NCBI GenBank assembly: GCA_946800325.1
Contig: OX326961.1
Location: 11,592,215 to 11,656,214, forward strand
DNA length: 64,000 nt
Direction: 5' to 3'
Source: Luzula sylvatica
Lineage: Eukaryota > Streptophyta > Magnoliopsida > Poales > Juncaceae
Below the pieces are notes generated by a model. It searched no databases and was not told the origin of the DNA. It worked only from the letters and a program-made list of their open reading frames with translations. The position numbers and the translations under genes were made by a program. Position 1 is the first letter of the stretch; each line of letters begins with the position of its first letter. This document shows positions 21,105 to 35,921 of the stretch, one piece after another.

Positions 21105-22181
21105 TTATCCTTCTTCAAAATAAAACGAAGCGCTCACATGGATTGCCACTTTTCGACCGCCTCGAAATACTCCCTTTGAGATGTTGGAGATGAGAGAAAT
21201 CGGCGCTTGTATCACTCGTTTTGCATATGTCGAAAGTGGCGTCAATATTTCCTCAATCTTGCTTCGAATTTTTCGAATTGCTTCATCGCTTGGAGTTTGA
21301 TGAAGAGGAGTTGTGAGAGGCGTGAGTGTCTCGATTGTATTTGATTTCCTTGATAAATCTACACAAGGTGAAATTCTATCATGAGAAGCATCATAGTTCT
21401 TAATCGAATTTAAATTGATGATATATGGAAAGAATTCACCTTGAAGAATTGTAGATTTCTTTTCTTGCTCGTTTTCATCGATTGGAGTGATTTGAACCGT
21501 ATTTTGGAGAGTCGAATCCAATGACACCTTTTCTTCTTCAATGATCGTTCCAATGCTTTCATCGAATCCCCCCATACTTGAACTCTTGTCGTTTTCAATC
21601 TCCATGTTCTCCTCATTTGAATCCCTTAACTCGAGGCGAATTGATCTTATCGTTTGTTTTATTTCTTGTTTCAAATCTTCAAGACCTTGATTCAATCCTC
21701 CAAATTGTTGTTTTATCATCGCCGTCATTTCCTCCATCATTTGTTTAAATTCTTGGTTTGGATTTTCGTTTTGGGATTGAAATGGGTGATCTTGGTATTC
21801 AAATTTGTGTTGAGATTCGAGTTCATTTTGAGAAGGTTCGTATATGGGGTTTGAGTACATGGGGTTTGAGTAGTTGTTAGCGGTTTCGGCATAGGATTGT
21901 GTCTCATAACCCCATGGGGATTCGTTTTCGTATTGGCGAGCTTCGTAGACGGAATTTTGATAAAGGGTCTCGGTGTGTGATTCATAATTTTGATTTGAGG
22001 GTGAACTCGAGAGCCAACCGAGCCTTCGTTTTTCTTCTCTATCTTTCCTTTCTTCCATTTCTTCGCATTCTTGAAATTGTAGCTCGAGAATCTCTTGATT
22101 TGTCATGGAGTCCGGATATCCTTTTGCGGCTCTATCGCGACGTATGAACTCCCGAAGCGATAGTCTTTCTTGATGATCCAT
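21105..22181 (-). CDS. 358-aa protein of LTR element, unknown function
   Basis: This is the only long reading frame in the complete element. It starts 135 nt downstream of the PBS, the gag position. I do not recognise the family. Visible parts: conserved N-terminus MD.QER..LRE and GYPDSM (residues 21-26); a highly charged E/R/K segment (36-53); a Y/N/Q/E-rich low-complexity region (60-140); a probable coiled coil (about 143-186); a conserved acidic block with SSSMGGFDESI (200-210), DSTLQ (222-226), LQGEFFP (246-252) and KNYDASH (261-267); a basic, hydrophobic C-terminus (300-358). There is no CCHC knuckle, D-T/S-G protease or polymerase motif. The same N-terminal and C-terminal blocks occur in the truncated copy at 12087-12764 despite a very different middle. 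This suggests constraint on the ends. A gag-like structural or accessory role is possible. Confidence 0.7.
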   Translation of the reverse strand: MDHQERLSLREFIRRDRAAKGYPDSMTNQEILELQFQECEEMEERKDREEKRRLGWLSSSPSNQNYESHTETLYQNSVYEARQYENESPWGYETQSYAETANNYSNPMYSNPIYEPSQNELESQHKFEYQDHPFQSQNENPNQEFKQMMEEMTAMIKQQFGGLNQGLEDLKQEIKQTIRSIRLELRDSNEENMEIENDKSSSMGGFDESIGTIIEEEKVSLDSTLQNTVQITPIDENEQEKKSTILQGEFFPYIINLNSIKNYDASHDRISPCVDLSRKSNTIETLTPLTTPLHQTPSDEAIRKIRSKIEEILTPLSTYAKRVIQAPISLISNISKGVFRGGRKVAIHVSASFYFEEG

Positions 22182-22316
22182 CTTGCTCCACTTCGTGTAC
22201 CTTGCAAGAATAGAAAATTTTCGAAATTAGTGAAATATCAAGTTCAAATGTATCAAATCTATTAAAAATATCACTCAAGATTGCAAGTTTGATTCAAAAT
22301 TTGACTTAAACATTAC

Positions 22317-22334
22317 TCCCCGGCAGCGGCGCCA
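22317..22334 (-). promoter_or_regulatory. primer-binding site complementary to tRNA-Asp
   Basis: Minus-strand reading TGGCGCCGCTGCCGGGGA begins two bases after the 5' LTR end. It is identical to the PBS at 11942-11959 and differs from the plant tRNA-Asp complement at one base. Confidence 0.85.
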
Positions 22335-22336
22335 TT

Positions 22337-23907
22337 TGATAAACGGGTTTTCGATCGCTTTTTAATTTGAGATATCGTTGTATGTGAAAACCAATTCAAT
22401 CAACAAGTTTGGAAATATATGTGTATAGTGGAAATATGAAAGTTCGTTCCGCGAGGAGTATATGCGTCGAATAATGAATCAAAACAAGCAAAAATGAAAA
22501 GGGCAGAAACTTTTCCACAGAGAGCTATTGCGTCAAAATATGATTAAGATTCAGATCATTAAAATAAATATTTCGAAGTTTCCAAAATTAATGAAAATTA
22601 TTCTACAGAGAGGTCTGAATGTTATCAAATTTATCCTAAAATTTCAAACAATTTGGACAAAGGAATAAAAAGTTATTAACGAATTACAATCAGGTCTCTG
22701 AAAAACAGTCCCCTGGAAACAGCAGGTTTTCAGTTTAGGTGACAGTATTCAAAAATTCATATCAATTCGAATATTTCATGAAATTCTATGATTCAAAAAG
22801 TTCCCGAAACTAGAAATCAAGATCTAGGCAGAACAAAAAGAGAACAAAAATATCACACAAAGAGAGCAAATTATCACACAAAGAGAGCAAAAGATCGATT
22901 GCAAGAAACAAGATTTCAGCAAGAACTAGATTCAAACAAGGGTTTCTTTACACAACTTCAAAACAATCATTCAACATACAAGAAATTCAAGATAGAAAAG
23001 AATACACCTAGATTGAGTAAAGAAAAGCTTCAACGCATCAAGAAGAGCCTCCTTTTCCTCGCTAGTGTTGTCGCTCAATTGACCACCGAAAAGAGAATGC
23101 TCCGAGTCACGGCAAACTTGCTTCGTTGGTCACCGAAAGGAAAGAATCCTCAAGTCACGGACTCACTAGATGAAAGGTCACCAAAAGGAGAGGCTCCGAG
23201 TCATGGTTGACACCTTCACTAAGCTCCGAAAGAGGAAACCACCCAGTCACAGTCTCAACACAACTCCACAAGTCCCGAAAGGAGAAAATCCCCGAGTCAC
23301 GGTTAGTCTCGAGAAAGGTCGATTCGCCGAAAGGAAGGATGTCCAAGTCACGGTCGAATCTCCCGAACAATCGAGTAGGATCTTGAATGGTTCTTGATGT
23401 TCTTGAAAGTTCTTGGAAGTGCTTAGAGAGAGAGAGAGAGAAAGGGGGGAGGGAAGAAGAAGCAATCTCTGCCCAAGGGCCTTGGGGTCTTATTTATAGT
23501 GTCCTTGGGGATTTCCCATTGGCCGAGAGATGGGTGAGAGGATTGAGGGTAGTTGGGGATGGTAGGTGAGGTTGGTGGGGCTGTAGAGTGGCAATTGTGT
23601 GAGTGGTTTTCGAGTAGAGTTTGGTGTAATGTCTTTTGTTGATGATTATTTGCCTTCTCCTTCACACGTGTACCGAATTGGTCGGTATGATATATCGATT
23701 TTAATGGCGCGAGGAGACGAAGGAAACTACACTCTTGGATTGCCGAGAATTCCCACCTAAAACCTGTAATTAAGCAATAAAACACACTTAGTGAAGAAAT
23801 ATTCTTGTTATCTCAAATATGAACAATTGTATATATAAAGTTGAGATTCAAAAGGGCTAAAATCCCCAAATTAGCTATCAAAATGGTGCTTTATTTTCCT
23901 CTTATCA
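22337..23907 (-). repeat. 5' LTR of minus-strand element (right copy)
   Basis: 1571 bp, almost identical to 18086-19656, next to the PBS and so the 5' LTR. TATAAATA at 23491-23498, CCAAT at 23518-23522, U3 palindrome at 23672-23686 and leader repeats at 23105-23351, all on the minus strand. Confidence 0.92.
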
Positions 23908-23912
23908 CTAAC
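23908..23912. repeat. target-site duplication CTAAC (right)
   Basis: Pairs with 18081-18085. Five base pairs is the length expected for Ty3/gypsy-type integration. Confidence 0.65.
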
Positions 23913-24432
23913 TAAATACTAGCTAACTAACTAACAAACTAATTAATTAACTAACTAACTAACTAACTAACTAATTAACAAACTAACTAACTACTAGATC
24001 ACTAACTAACTAGCTAACCAATTAACTAACTAATTAACAAACTAACTAACTACTAGATCACTAACTAACTAGCTAACCAATTAACTAACTAATTAACAAA
24101 CTAACTAACTAACTACTAGCTAACTAACTAACAAACTAACTAATTAACTAACTAACTACCTTCCTACATACCCAAAAACTGTCTAACTAACTGACTAGCT
24201 AACTAACTAACTAACTACTAGCTAACTAACTAACCGACTAACTAACTACTAAATAACAAACTAACTAACTAACGAACGAACCAACTAATTAAGTAACTAT
24301 CTAACTAAATAAAAACTACCTTCTTACATATTAACTAACTAACTAACAAACAAACTAATTAACTAACAACCTAACTAACTAAATAACTAACTAACTAACT
24401 AACCGACTAACTAACTACCTTCCTACATACCC

Positions 24433-24465
<33 letters not shown>

Positions 24466-24562
24466 CTATCTATCTTCCTACATACCTATTGACTAACTAA
24501 ATAACTAACTAACTAACTAATTAACTAACTAACTTACTAATTAACTACCTTCCTACAAACCC

Positions 24563-24600
<38 letters not shown>

Positions 24601-24844
24601 AGACTAAATAATTAACTATCAAACTATCCACCTTCCTACATACCCACTAACTAACTAACTAACTAACTACTAGCTAACTAACTAACTAACAAAATAACGG
24701 AAAAGTCAACTAACTAACTAACTAACTAACTGACTTACTAACTAACTAACTAATTAACTAACTAACTGACTAATTAGCTACCTTCCTATATACCCACCAA
24801 CTAAGTAACTGACTTCTAACTAACTAACTAACTAACCAAATAAA

Positions 24845-24875
<31 letters not shown>

Positions 24876-24911
24876 TGAACTAAATACTAGCTAACTAACT
24901 AACTAACTAAC

Positions 24912-24945
<34 letters not shown>

Positions 24946-25592
24946 GCTACCTTCCTACATACCCACTACCTACCTAACTAACTAACTAACTAACTAATTA
25001 ATTAATTAATTAACTAGCTAACTAACTAACTAACTAACTTATTAACAAACCAACTAACTACATACCCACTAACTGACTAACTATCCAACTAACTAATTAA
25101 CTAACTAATTTACTACATAACTAACTAACTAACTAACTAACTACTAGCTAAGTAGCTAACTAACTAACTAACTAACTAACTACCTACCTTCCAGAATACC
25201 CACTAACTATATAAACTAACTAACTACTTAACTAACTAACTAACTAATTAACTAACTACAAGCTAACTCACTAACTAACTTACTAACTAACTAAATAACT
25301 AACTAATTAACTAACTAACTAACTAACTAACTCCTAGCTAACTAACTAACTAACTAACTAACTACCTTTAAACATAACTATTAACTAACTAACTAACTAA
25401 CTACCTAACTAACTAATTAACTGACTGCCTTCATACAAACCCACTAACTTACTAACTAACTAACTTACTAACTAACTAACTAACTAACTAACTGACTTAC
25501 TTACTTACAATATTCCTACATACCTATTAACTAGCTAACTTACTACCTTCCTACATGCCCATTAAATAACTAACTAACTAACTATGAGCTAG

Positions 25593-25624
<32 letters not shown>

Positions 25625-25731
25625 TTACTAACTAACTAACTAACTAAATAACTAACTAACTAATTAACTACCTGACTAACTAACTGCCTTCCTACATACA
25701 CACAAACTATCTAACTGAGTAACTTGATAAG

Positions 25732-25768
<37 letters not shown>

Positions 25769-26414
25769 GAATAACTAACTAGTTAACTAACTAACCGACT
25801 ACTAGATAACTAACTAACTAACTAACTCAATAACTAACTTAATAACTAACTAACTACCTACCTTCTACATACCCAGAAACTATCTAATTAACTAACAAGC
25901 TAACTAACTAACTACTAGCTAACTAACTAACTAAACTGACTGACTAACTAACTAACTCACTAACTACCATCCGACATACCCATTATCTAACTAACTAACT
26001 AACTAACTAGCTAACTAATGGACTAACTATTCGACTAACAAACTAATAGCAAACTAACTAACCAACTAAATAACTAACTAATTAATTAACTAACTAATTA
26101 ACTAACAAACTAACTAACTACTAGCTAACTAACTAACTAACTGATTAACTAACTAACTGACTAACTAACTAACTAACTAACTAACTACTAGCTCACTAAC
26201 TAACTAACTAACTAACTAACTAATTAACTAACTAGTTAACTAATTAACTAACTTACTAACTAACTAACTAATTAACCAATTAATTAGTTAACTAATTAAC
26301 TAACTAACTAACTTCGTACATACCTATTAACAAACTAACTAATTACCTACCTGACTAACTAATTACTTAACTACCTTCCTACAAACCTACTAACTAACTA
26401 AATATCTAACTAAT

Positions 26415-26457
<43 letters not shown>

Positions 26458-26650
26458 CTTCCTACATACCAATTAACTAACTAACTAACTAACTACCTAT
26501 TAATTAACTAACTAACTAACTAACTACCTTCCTACAAACCCACTAACTAACTAACTAACTAACAAACTAACTAACTAACTATCTTACAACATACCTATTA
26601 ACTAACTAACTAACTTACAAACTAATTAACTACCTTCCTACATACCCACC

Positions 26651-26699
<49 letters not shown>

Positions 26700-27687
26700 C
26701 TAGCTAACTAACTAACTAATTAATTGAATAACTAACTAATTAACTAACTAACTAACTAACTTACTAACTAACAAACTAACTTTTTAACTTTTTATTTAAC
26801 TAACTAACTTACTACCTTCTTATATACATATTAACTAACTAACTAACTAACTAACTAATTAATTTACTAACTAACTAACTAACTAGCTACCTTCCTACAT
26901 ACCCACTAACTAACTAATTTGCTTACTAACTAACAAACAAACTAACTAATTAACTAACTACTTAACTAGCTAACTAAGTACTAGCAAACTAACTAACTAA
27001 CTAACGACCTTTTTACATACCTATTAACTAACTAACTAACTAACTAACTAACTACTAGATAACTAACTAACTAACAAATTAACTAACTAACTAACTAATT
27101 AACTAACTAATATCGAACTAACAAACTAACTAACGAACGAACTAGCTAACTAATTAACTAACTAACTAACTAACTAACTAGCTACCTTCCAAAAATACCC
27201 ACTAACTAACTAACTAATAACGAAAAAATTAACTAACTAACTATCTAACTAACTAAATACTTACTAACTAACTAACTAAGTAATAAACTAACTAACTAAC
27301 TAACTAAATAAAAGCTAACTAACTAACTAACTAACTAACTAACTGATTAACTAACTAACTAACTAACTAGCCAAATAACTAACTAACAAACTAACTAACT
27401 AACTAACTACATACCCACTAACTAACTAGCTAACTAACAAATTAACTAACTAATTCACTAACTAACTAACTAACTAACTAGTGACTATCTACCTAGCTAG
27501 CTAGCTAGCTAAATAACTAACTAACTAACTAACTACCTACCTTCATGCATACCCACTAACAAACAAACTAACTAACAAACTAATTGACAAACTAATTATC
27601 TAACTAATTAACAAACTAACAATCTGACTAACAAACTACTACCTAACAAACTAACTAACTAACTAATTAACTAACTAACTAACTAAT

Positions 27688-27718
<31 letters not shown>

Positions 27719-27719
27719 T

Positions 27720-27753
<34 letters not shown>

Positions 27754-28688
27754 GCCAAATAAATAACTAACTAACTATCTAACTAACGAACTACATACCC
27801 ACTAACTAACTAACTAACTAACTGACTAACAAACAAACTAACTAATTAGCCAACTGTTTAACTAACTAACTAACTAACTAAATAACTAACTAATTAACTA
27901 ACTAACTACTAGCTAACTAACTGATTAACAAACTAACTTACTAACTAACTAACTAACTACTAGCCCACTAACTAACTAAGTAACTAACTAACAAGGTAAC
28001 TAACTAACTAACTAACTAATTAACGAACTAATTAACTAACTAACTAACTGACTAACTAACTAACTAACCACTAGCTTACTAATTATCTAACCAATTAACT
28101 AACTTACAAACTAACTACCTTCATACATACCTATTACCTAACAAATTAACTAACTACCTAACTTACAAATTAACTAACTACCTTCCTACCTTCTAACTAA
28201 TTAAGTAACAAACAAACAAACTAACTAACTAATTAAGTAACAAACTAACTAACTAACTAACTATTTTCCAACATACCTATTAACTAACTAACTAACTAAC
28301 TAACAAATTAACTAACTAACTAACTACCTACCTACCTTCCTACATGCCCACTAACTAACTAACAAAATAACTAACTAACAAACTACTAGCTTACTAACTA
28401 ACTAACTAACTAACTAGATAACTAACTAATTGACTAACTAACTAACTAACTAACTAACTCACAAACAAATAACTAACTAGCTACCTTCCTACATACCTAT
28501 TCACTAACTAACTAATTATCTAACTAACTAGCTAACTTACTACTAGCAAACTAACCGACTAACTAACAACATTCCAACATACCTATTCACTAACTAACTA
28601 ACTAACTAACTACTAGATAACTAACAAACAAACTAATTAACTAACTAACTATCTAACTATCGAGCTAACTACCTTCTTACATAACTAT

Positions 28689-28731
<43 letters not shown>

Positions 28732-28743
28732 TTAACTAACGAC

Positions 28744-28781
<38 letters not shown>

Positions 28782-30176
28782 GATTAACTAACTAACTACC
28801 TTCCTAAATACCCACTAACTAACTAACTACCTAACTAACTAACTAACTAACTATTTGCCTTTTTATTTAACTTAAATAACAAACAACCTTCTTATATACA
28901 TATTAACTAACTAACTAACCAACTAACTAGCTAACTAACTAACTAACTAACTAATTAGCTAACTGACTAACTAACCAGCTACCTTCCTACATATACCCAC
29001 TACCTAACTAATTTACTAACTAACTCACTAACGAACTAACTAATAAACTAACTAACTAACTAACTAACTATTAGCAAACTAACTAACTAACTAACTACCT
29101 TTCTACATACATATTAACTAACTAACTAAGTAATTGACTAACTAACTAACTACTAGATAACTAAATAACTAACTAACAAACTAACTAACTAACTATCTAA
29201 CTATCTAACCGACTACCTTCTTACATAAATATTAACTAACTAACTAACTAATTAACTAACAACCTAACTAACTAACTGACTAACTAACCAACTAATTAAC
29301 TAACTAACTAACTAAGTACCTTCGTACATACCCACTAACTAACTAACTAACTAACTAACTAGCCAACTAACTAACTAACTACCTTCCTACATACCCACTA
29401 TCTAACTAACTAACTAACTAACTAACTAACAAACTAATTAACTAACTAATTAACTAACTATTTAACTAACTAACTAACTACTAGCTAACTAACTAATTAA
29501 CTAACTATCTAACTAACTAACTAACTACTAGCTAACTAACTAACTAACTAACTGATTAACTAACTAACTAACTAACTAGCCAAATAACTAACTCACTAAC
29601 TAACTACATACCCATTAACTAACTAACTAACTTACTAATTAACTGACTAACTAACTAATAACGAACTAACTAATGACTAACTACCTAGCTAGCTACCTAT
29701 CTAACTAACTACCTTCATGCATACCCACTAACTAACGAGCTAACTAACTAACGAACTAATTAACTAACTAATTATCTAACTAATTAACTAACTAACTATC
29801 TGACTAACTAACTAACTTACTAACTAACTACTAGCTATCAAACTGACTAACTAACTAACTAACTAACAAACTAGCCAAATAACTAACTAACTAACTAACT
29901 TACTAACTAACTTACTAACTAACTAACTACATACCCACTAACTAACTATCTAACTAACTAACTAACAAACAAACAAACTAATTAGCTAACTTTTTAACTA
30001 ACTAACTACATAAATAACTAACTAATCAACTAACTAACTACTAGCTAACTAACATACTAACTAACTGATTTACAAACTAACTTATTAACTAACTAACTAA
30101 CTACTAGCTCACTAACTAACTAAGTAACTAACTAACTAGCTAACTAACTAACTAACTAACTAATTAATGAACTAAT

Positions 30177-30208
<32 letters not shown>

Positions 30209-30416
30209 AAACTAACTAACCACTATCTAACTAACTAACTAACTAATTAACTAACTTAGTAACTAACTACCTTTATACATACCTATTAACTAACTAATTA
30301 ACTAACTACATAACTTACTAATTAACTAACTACCTTCCTACAAACCCACTAACTAAACAACTAACTAATTAAGTAACTAAATAACTAACTAACTAACAAT
30401 TTTCCTACATACCTAT

Positions 30417-30455
<39 letters not shown>

Positions 30456-30591
30456 TTAACTAACTAACTAACTAAATACCTACGTTCCAACATACCCACT
30501 AACTAACTAACTAACTAAATAACTAACTAACAAACTACTAGCTAACTAACTAACTAACTAAATAACTAACTAACAAACTACTAGCTAATTG

Positions 30592-30636
<45 letters not shown>

Positions 30637-31277
30637 ATAACTAACTAATTGACTAACTAACTAACTAACTAACTAATAGATATCTAACTAACTAACTAAC
30701 AATTTAACTAACTAACTTCCTTCCTATATACATATTAACAAACCAACTAACAAACAAACTAACTTACTAACTAATTAACTAAGTAACTAACTAACTAGCT
30801 ACCTTCGTGCATACCCACCAACTAATTAATTTACTAACTAACTAACTGTCTAATTAACTAACTAACTAGATAACTTACTACAAGCTAACTGACTGACTAA
30901 CTAACTTCCTTCCAACATACATATTCACTAACTAACTACCTAACTAACTAACTAACTACTAGATAACTAACTAACTAACTAAATAACTAACTAACTAGCT
31001 AGCTTCGTACATACCCACTAACTAACTAATTTACTAACTAACTAACTATCTAATTAACTAACTAACTAGATAACTTACTACTAGCTAACTGACTGACTAA
31101 CTAACTTCCTTCCAACATACATATTCACTAACTAACTACCTAACTAACTAACTAACTACTAGATAACTAACTAACTAACTAAATAACTAATTAACTAACT
31201 ATCTAACTATCTAAATAACTACGTTCTTACATAAATATTAACTAATTAACTAACTAACTAACTAATTAACTAACAAC

Positions 31278-31316
<39 letters not shown>

Positions 31317-31794
31317 CCTTCCTACATACCCACTAACTAACTAACTAACTAACTAACTAATTAGCTACCTTCCTACATATACCCACTACCTAACTAATTT
31401 ACTAACTAACTTACTAACTAACTAACTAACTACTAGCAAACTAACTAACTAACTAACTAACCACCTTTCTACATACATATGAACTAACTAACTAACTAAT
31501 TAACAAACTAACTAACTACTAGATAACTAACTAACTTACTAACTAACCAACTAACTACATACCCACTAACTAACTCACTAATTAACTAACTAATTAACTA
31601 CATAACTAACTAACTGACCACTAGCTAAGTAGCTAACTAACTAACTAACTAACTAACTACCTACCTTCCTGCATACCCACTATTTAACTAACTAAATAAC
31701 TAACTAACTACTGGCTGACTAACTAACTAACTAAATAAATAAATAACTAACTAATTGACTAACTAACTAACTAACTAACTAATTAACAAATAGA

Positions 31795-31826
<32 letters not shown>

Positions 31827-33329
31827 AAATGGATAACTAACTAACTAACTAACTAACTATTTAACTAACTAACTTCCTTCTTATATACATATTAACTAAC
31901 TAACTAACTAACTAATTAACTAACTAACTAACTAGCTAGCTACCTTCCTACATACCCACTAACTAATTAATTTACTAACTAACTAACTAACTAATTAACA
32001 AACTAACTAGCTGACTTACTACTAGTTTACAAACCGACTAACTAACAACCTTCCAACATACCTATTAACTAACTAACTAACTAACTAAATAACTACTAGA
32101 TAACTAACTAACTAACTAATTAACTAACTATCTAACTATTTAACTAACTACCTTCTTACATAAATATTAACTAACTAACTAACTAACTAACTAATTGACA
32201 AACAACCTAACTAACTAACTAACTAATTAACTAACAAACTAACTAAGTACCTTCGTACATACCCACTAACTAACAAACTAACTAACTAACTAACTAACTA
32301 ACTAGCTACCTTCCCACATACCCACTATTTGACTAACTAACAAACTAATTAACAAACTAATGGACTAACTATTTAACTAACTAACTAACTAACTACTAGC
32401 TAACTAACTAATTAACTAACTAACTAACTAATTGACTAACTAACTAACAAGCTAACTAACTGATTAACTAACTAACTATCTATCTAGCCAAATTACTAAC
32501 TACCTAACTAACTAACAAACTAACAAACTAAGTACCTTCGTACATACCCACTAACTAATAAACTGACTAACTAACTAACTAGCCAACTAACTAACTAATA
32601 AACTTCTTTCTTATATACATATTAACTAACTAACTAACTAACTAAGTAACTACCTAACTAATTAACTAACTAACTAGCTAGCAACCTACCTTCCTACATA
32701 CCCACTAACTAATTAATTTACTAACTAACTAACTAACTAATTAACTAACTAACTAAGTAACTTACTACTAGCTAACTAACCGACTAACTAACTACCTTCC
32801 AACATACCTATTAAATAACTAACTAATTAACTAACTACTAGATAACTAACTAACTAACTACCTACGTTCCTACATACCCACTAACTAACTAACTAAATAA
32901 CTAACTAACAAACTACTAGCTAACTAACTAACTAACTAACTAACTAAATAACTAACTAATTGACTAACTAATTAACTAACTAACTAATAGATAACTAACT
33001 AACTAACCAACAATTTAACTAACTAACTTCCTTCTTATATACATATATTCAAACTAACTAACTAACAAACAAACTAACTAACTAATTAACTAACTAACTA
33101 ATTAACTAGCTACCTTCCTACATACCCACTAACTAATTAATTTACTAACTAACTAACTAACTAATTAACTACCTAACTAGATAACTTAATACTAGCTAAC
33201 TAACCGACTAACTAACTTCCTTCCAACATACCTATTCACTAACTAACTAACTAACTAACTACTAGATAACTAATTGACTAACTAACTAATTAACTGACTA
33301 TCTAACTAACTACCTTCTTTCATAAATAT

Positions 33330-33360
<31 letters not shown>

Positions 33361-34590
33361 TTAACTAACAACCTAACTAACTGACTAACTAACTAACTAA
33401 CTACCTTCCTACATACCCACTACCTAACTAACTAACTAATTATTATCCTTTTTATTTAACTTAACTCACAAACTACTTTCTTATATACATATTAACTAAC
33501 TAACTAACCAACTAACTAACTAACAAACTAACTAACTAACTAATTAGCTAACTAACTAACTAACTAGCTACCTTCCTACATATACCCACTACCTAACTAA
33601 TTTACTAACTAACTCACTAACTAACTAATTAATTAACTAACTAACTACTAGCAAACTAATTAACTAACTAATTAACTAACTAACTAACTAGCTAGCTACC
33701 TTCCTACATACCCACTAACTAATTAATTTACTTACTAACTAACTAACTAATTAACAAACTAACTAGCTAACTTACTACTAGTTAACTAACCGACTAACTA
33801 ACTACCTTCCAACATACCTATTAACTAACTAACTAACTAACTAAATAACTACTAGATAACTAACTAACTAACTAACTAACAAACAAACTATCTCACAATT
33901 TTACTAACTACCTTCTTACATAAATATTAACTAACTAACTAACTAACAAACTAATTAACATCCAACCTAACTAACCAACTAACTAACTAATTAACTAACT
34001 AACTAACTAAGTACCTTCGTACATACCCACTAACTAACGAACTAACTAACTAACAAACTAATTAACAAACTAATGGACTAACTATTTAACTAACTAACTA
34101 ACTACTAGCTAACTACCTAATTAACTAACTAACTAACTGGCTAACTAACTGATTATCTAACTAACTATCTATCTATCCAAATAACTAACTAACTAACTAA
34201 CGAACAAACTAACAAACTAACAAACTACATACCCACTAACTAACTATCTAATTGACTAACAAATTAACTAATTAACTAACTAACTAAATAACAAATGACT
34301 AGCTAACTAGCTAGCTAGCTAGCTAACTGACTAACTAACTAACTAACTACCTACCTTCATGCATACCCACTAACTAACTAACTAACTAACGAACTAATTA
34401 ACTAACTAATTATCTAACCAATTAACTAACTAACTATCTGACTAACTAACTACTTGCTAACAAACTAACTAACTAACTAACTAATTAACTAACTAACTAA
34501 CTAATTAACTAACTAACTAACTAATTAACTAACTAACTAACTAACTAGCCAAATAACCAACTAACTAACTAACTAACTAACTACATACCC

Positions 34591-34624
<34 letters not shown>

Positions 34625-35123
34625 AAACAAACAAACAAACTAATTAGCTAACTGTTTAACTAACTAACTAACTAAATACCTAACTAATTAACTAACTAAC
34701 TACTAGCTAACAAACAAACAAACAAACTGATTAACAGACTAACTTACTAACTAACTAACTAACTTCTAGCTCACTAACTAACAAACAAACAAATTAACTA
34801 ACTAACTAATTAACTAACTAACAAACTAGCTACCTACCTACCTTCCTACATACCCACTAACTAATTAATTTACTAACTAACTAACTAACTAATTAACTAA
34901 CTAACTAGCTAACTTACTACTAGCTAACTAACCGACTAACTAACTACCTTCCAACATACCTATTAACTAACTAACTAACTAAGTCGCTAACAATCTAACT
35001 ATCTAACTAACTACCATCTTACATAAATATTAACTAACTAACAAACTAATTAACTAACAACCTAACTAACTAACTAACTAACTAATTTACTAACTAACTA
35101 ACTAAGTAGCTTCGTACATACCC

Positions 35124-35157
<34 letters not shown>

Positions 35158-35666
35158 CAACTAACTAACTAACTACCTTCCTACATACCCACTATCTAAC
35201 TAACTAACTAACAAACTAATTAACTAATTAATTAACTAACTAGTTAACTAACTAACTAACTACTAGCTAACTGACTAATTAACTAACTAACTAACTAACT
35301 ACTAGCTAACTAACTAACTAACTAACTGATTAACTAACTAACTAACTAACTAACTAGCCAAATAACTAACTAACTAACTAACAAACTAACTAACTAACTA
35401 ACTACATTCCCATTACCTAACTAACTAACTAACGAATTAACTGACTAATTAACTAATTAACGAACTAATGAATGACTAACTACCTAGCTAGCAAGCTAAC
35501 TAACTAACTAACTAACTAACTACCTTCATGCATACCCACTAATTAACTAACTAACGAACTAATTAACTAATTAATTATCTAACTAATTGACTAACTAACT
35601 ATCTGACTAACTAACTAACCGACTGACTAACTACTAGCTATCAAACTAACATACTAACTAACTAAT

Positions 35667-35700
<34 letters not shown>

Positions 35701-35755
35701 GCCAAATAACTAAATAACTAACTAACTAACTAGCCAAATAACTAACTAATTAACT
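23913..35755 (-). repeat. (CTAA)n satellite array, flipped orientation
   Basis: Long CTAAC array with reverse-complement punctuation. Local tandem duplications: a 59-bp unit starting CTACTAGATC (23991 and 24050) and a 200-bp unit (anchor TCCAACATAC at 30911 and 31111). The segment 24170-26800 is repeated at 37120-38340 and 59170-63300, with landmarks CCCAAAAACTG, GAAAA.TCAACTAAC and AGAATACCCACTAAC. HOR landmark CCTTCTTACATAAATATT recurs near 29217, 31212, 32153, 33911 and (variant) 35025. No genes seen. Confidence 0.95.
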
Positions 35756-35890
35756 AGTGTTTAGTTAATTAGTTAGTTAGTTAGTTGGTTAGTTAGTTAG
35801 TTAGTTAGTTCGTTAGTTAGTTAATTTGGTGGTGGGTATGTAGGAAGGTAGTTAGTTAGTTAGTTAGTTAGTTAGCTAGTGTTTAGTTAA

Positions 35891-35921
<31 letters not shown>

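Larger units (their letters stand above)
18086..23907 (-). mobile_element. complete non-autonomous gypsy-type LTR element, 5.8 kb
   Basis: Two 1571-bp LTRs (18086-19656 and 22337-23907) with TGATAA...TTATCA ends flank a 2680-bp interior. The PBS is at 22317-22334 and the PPT at 19657-19671, both read on the minus strand, so the element points right to left. I count about three mismatches between the LTRs (near 18865, 18893 and 19633), so the insertion is recent. The interior encodes only one 358-residue protein and has no recognisable gag zinc knuckle, protease, reverse transcriptase, RNase H or integrase. It would need enzymes from a related autonomous element. The remaining interior is non-coding, with low-complexity tracts and a ~90-bp duplicated block. 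Confidence 0.92.

Noticed and set aside
21410..21616. 68-residue frame overlapping the 358-aa protein
   Set aside because: Alternative-frame shadow of the conserved acidic region; the matching alternative frame in the other copy (12532-12723) is equally a shadow.
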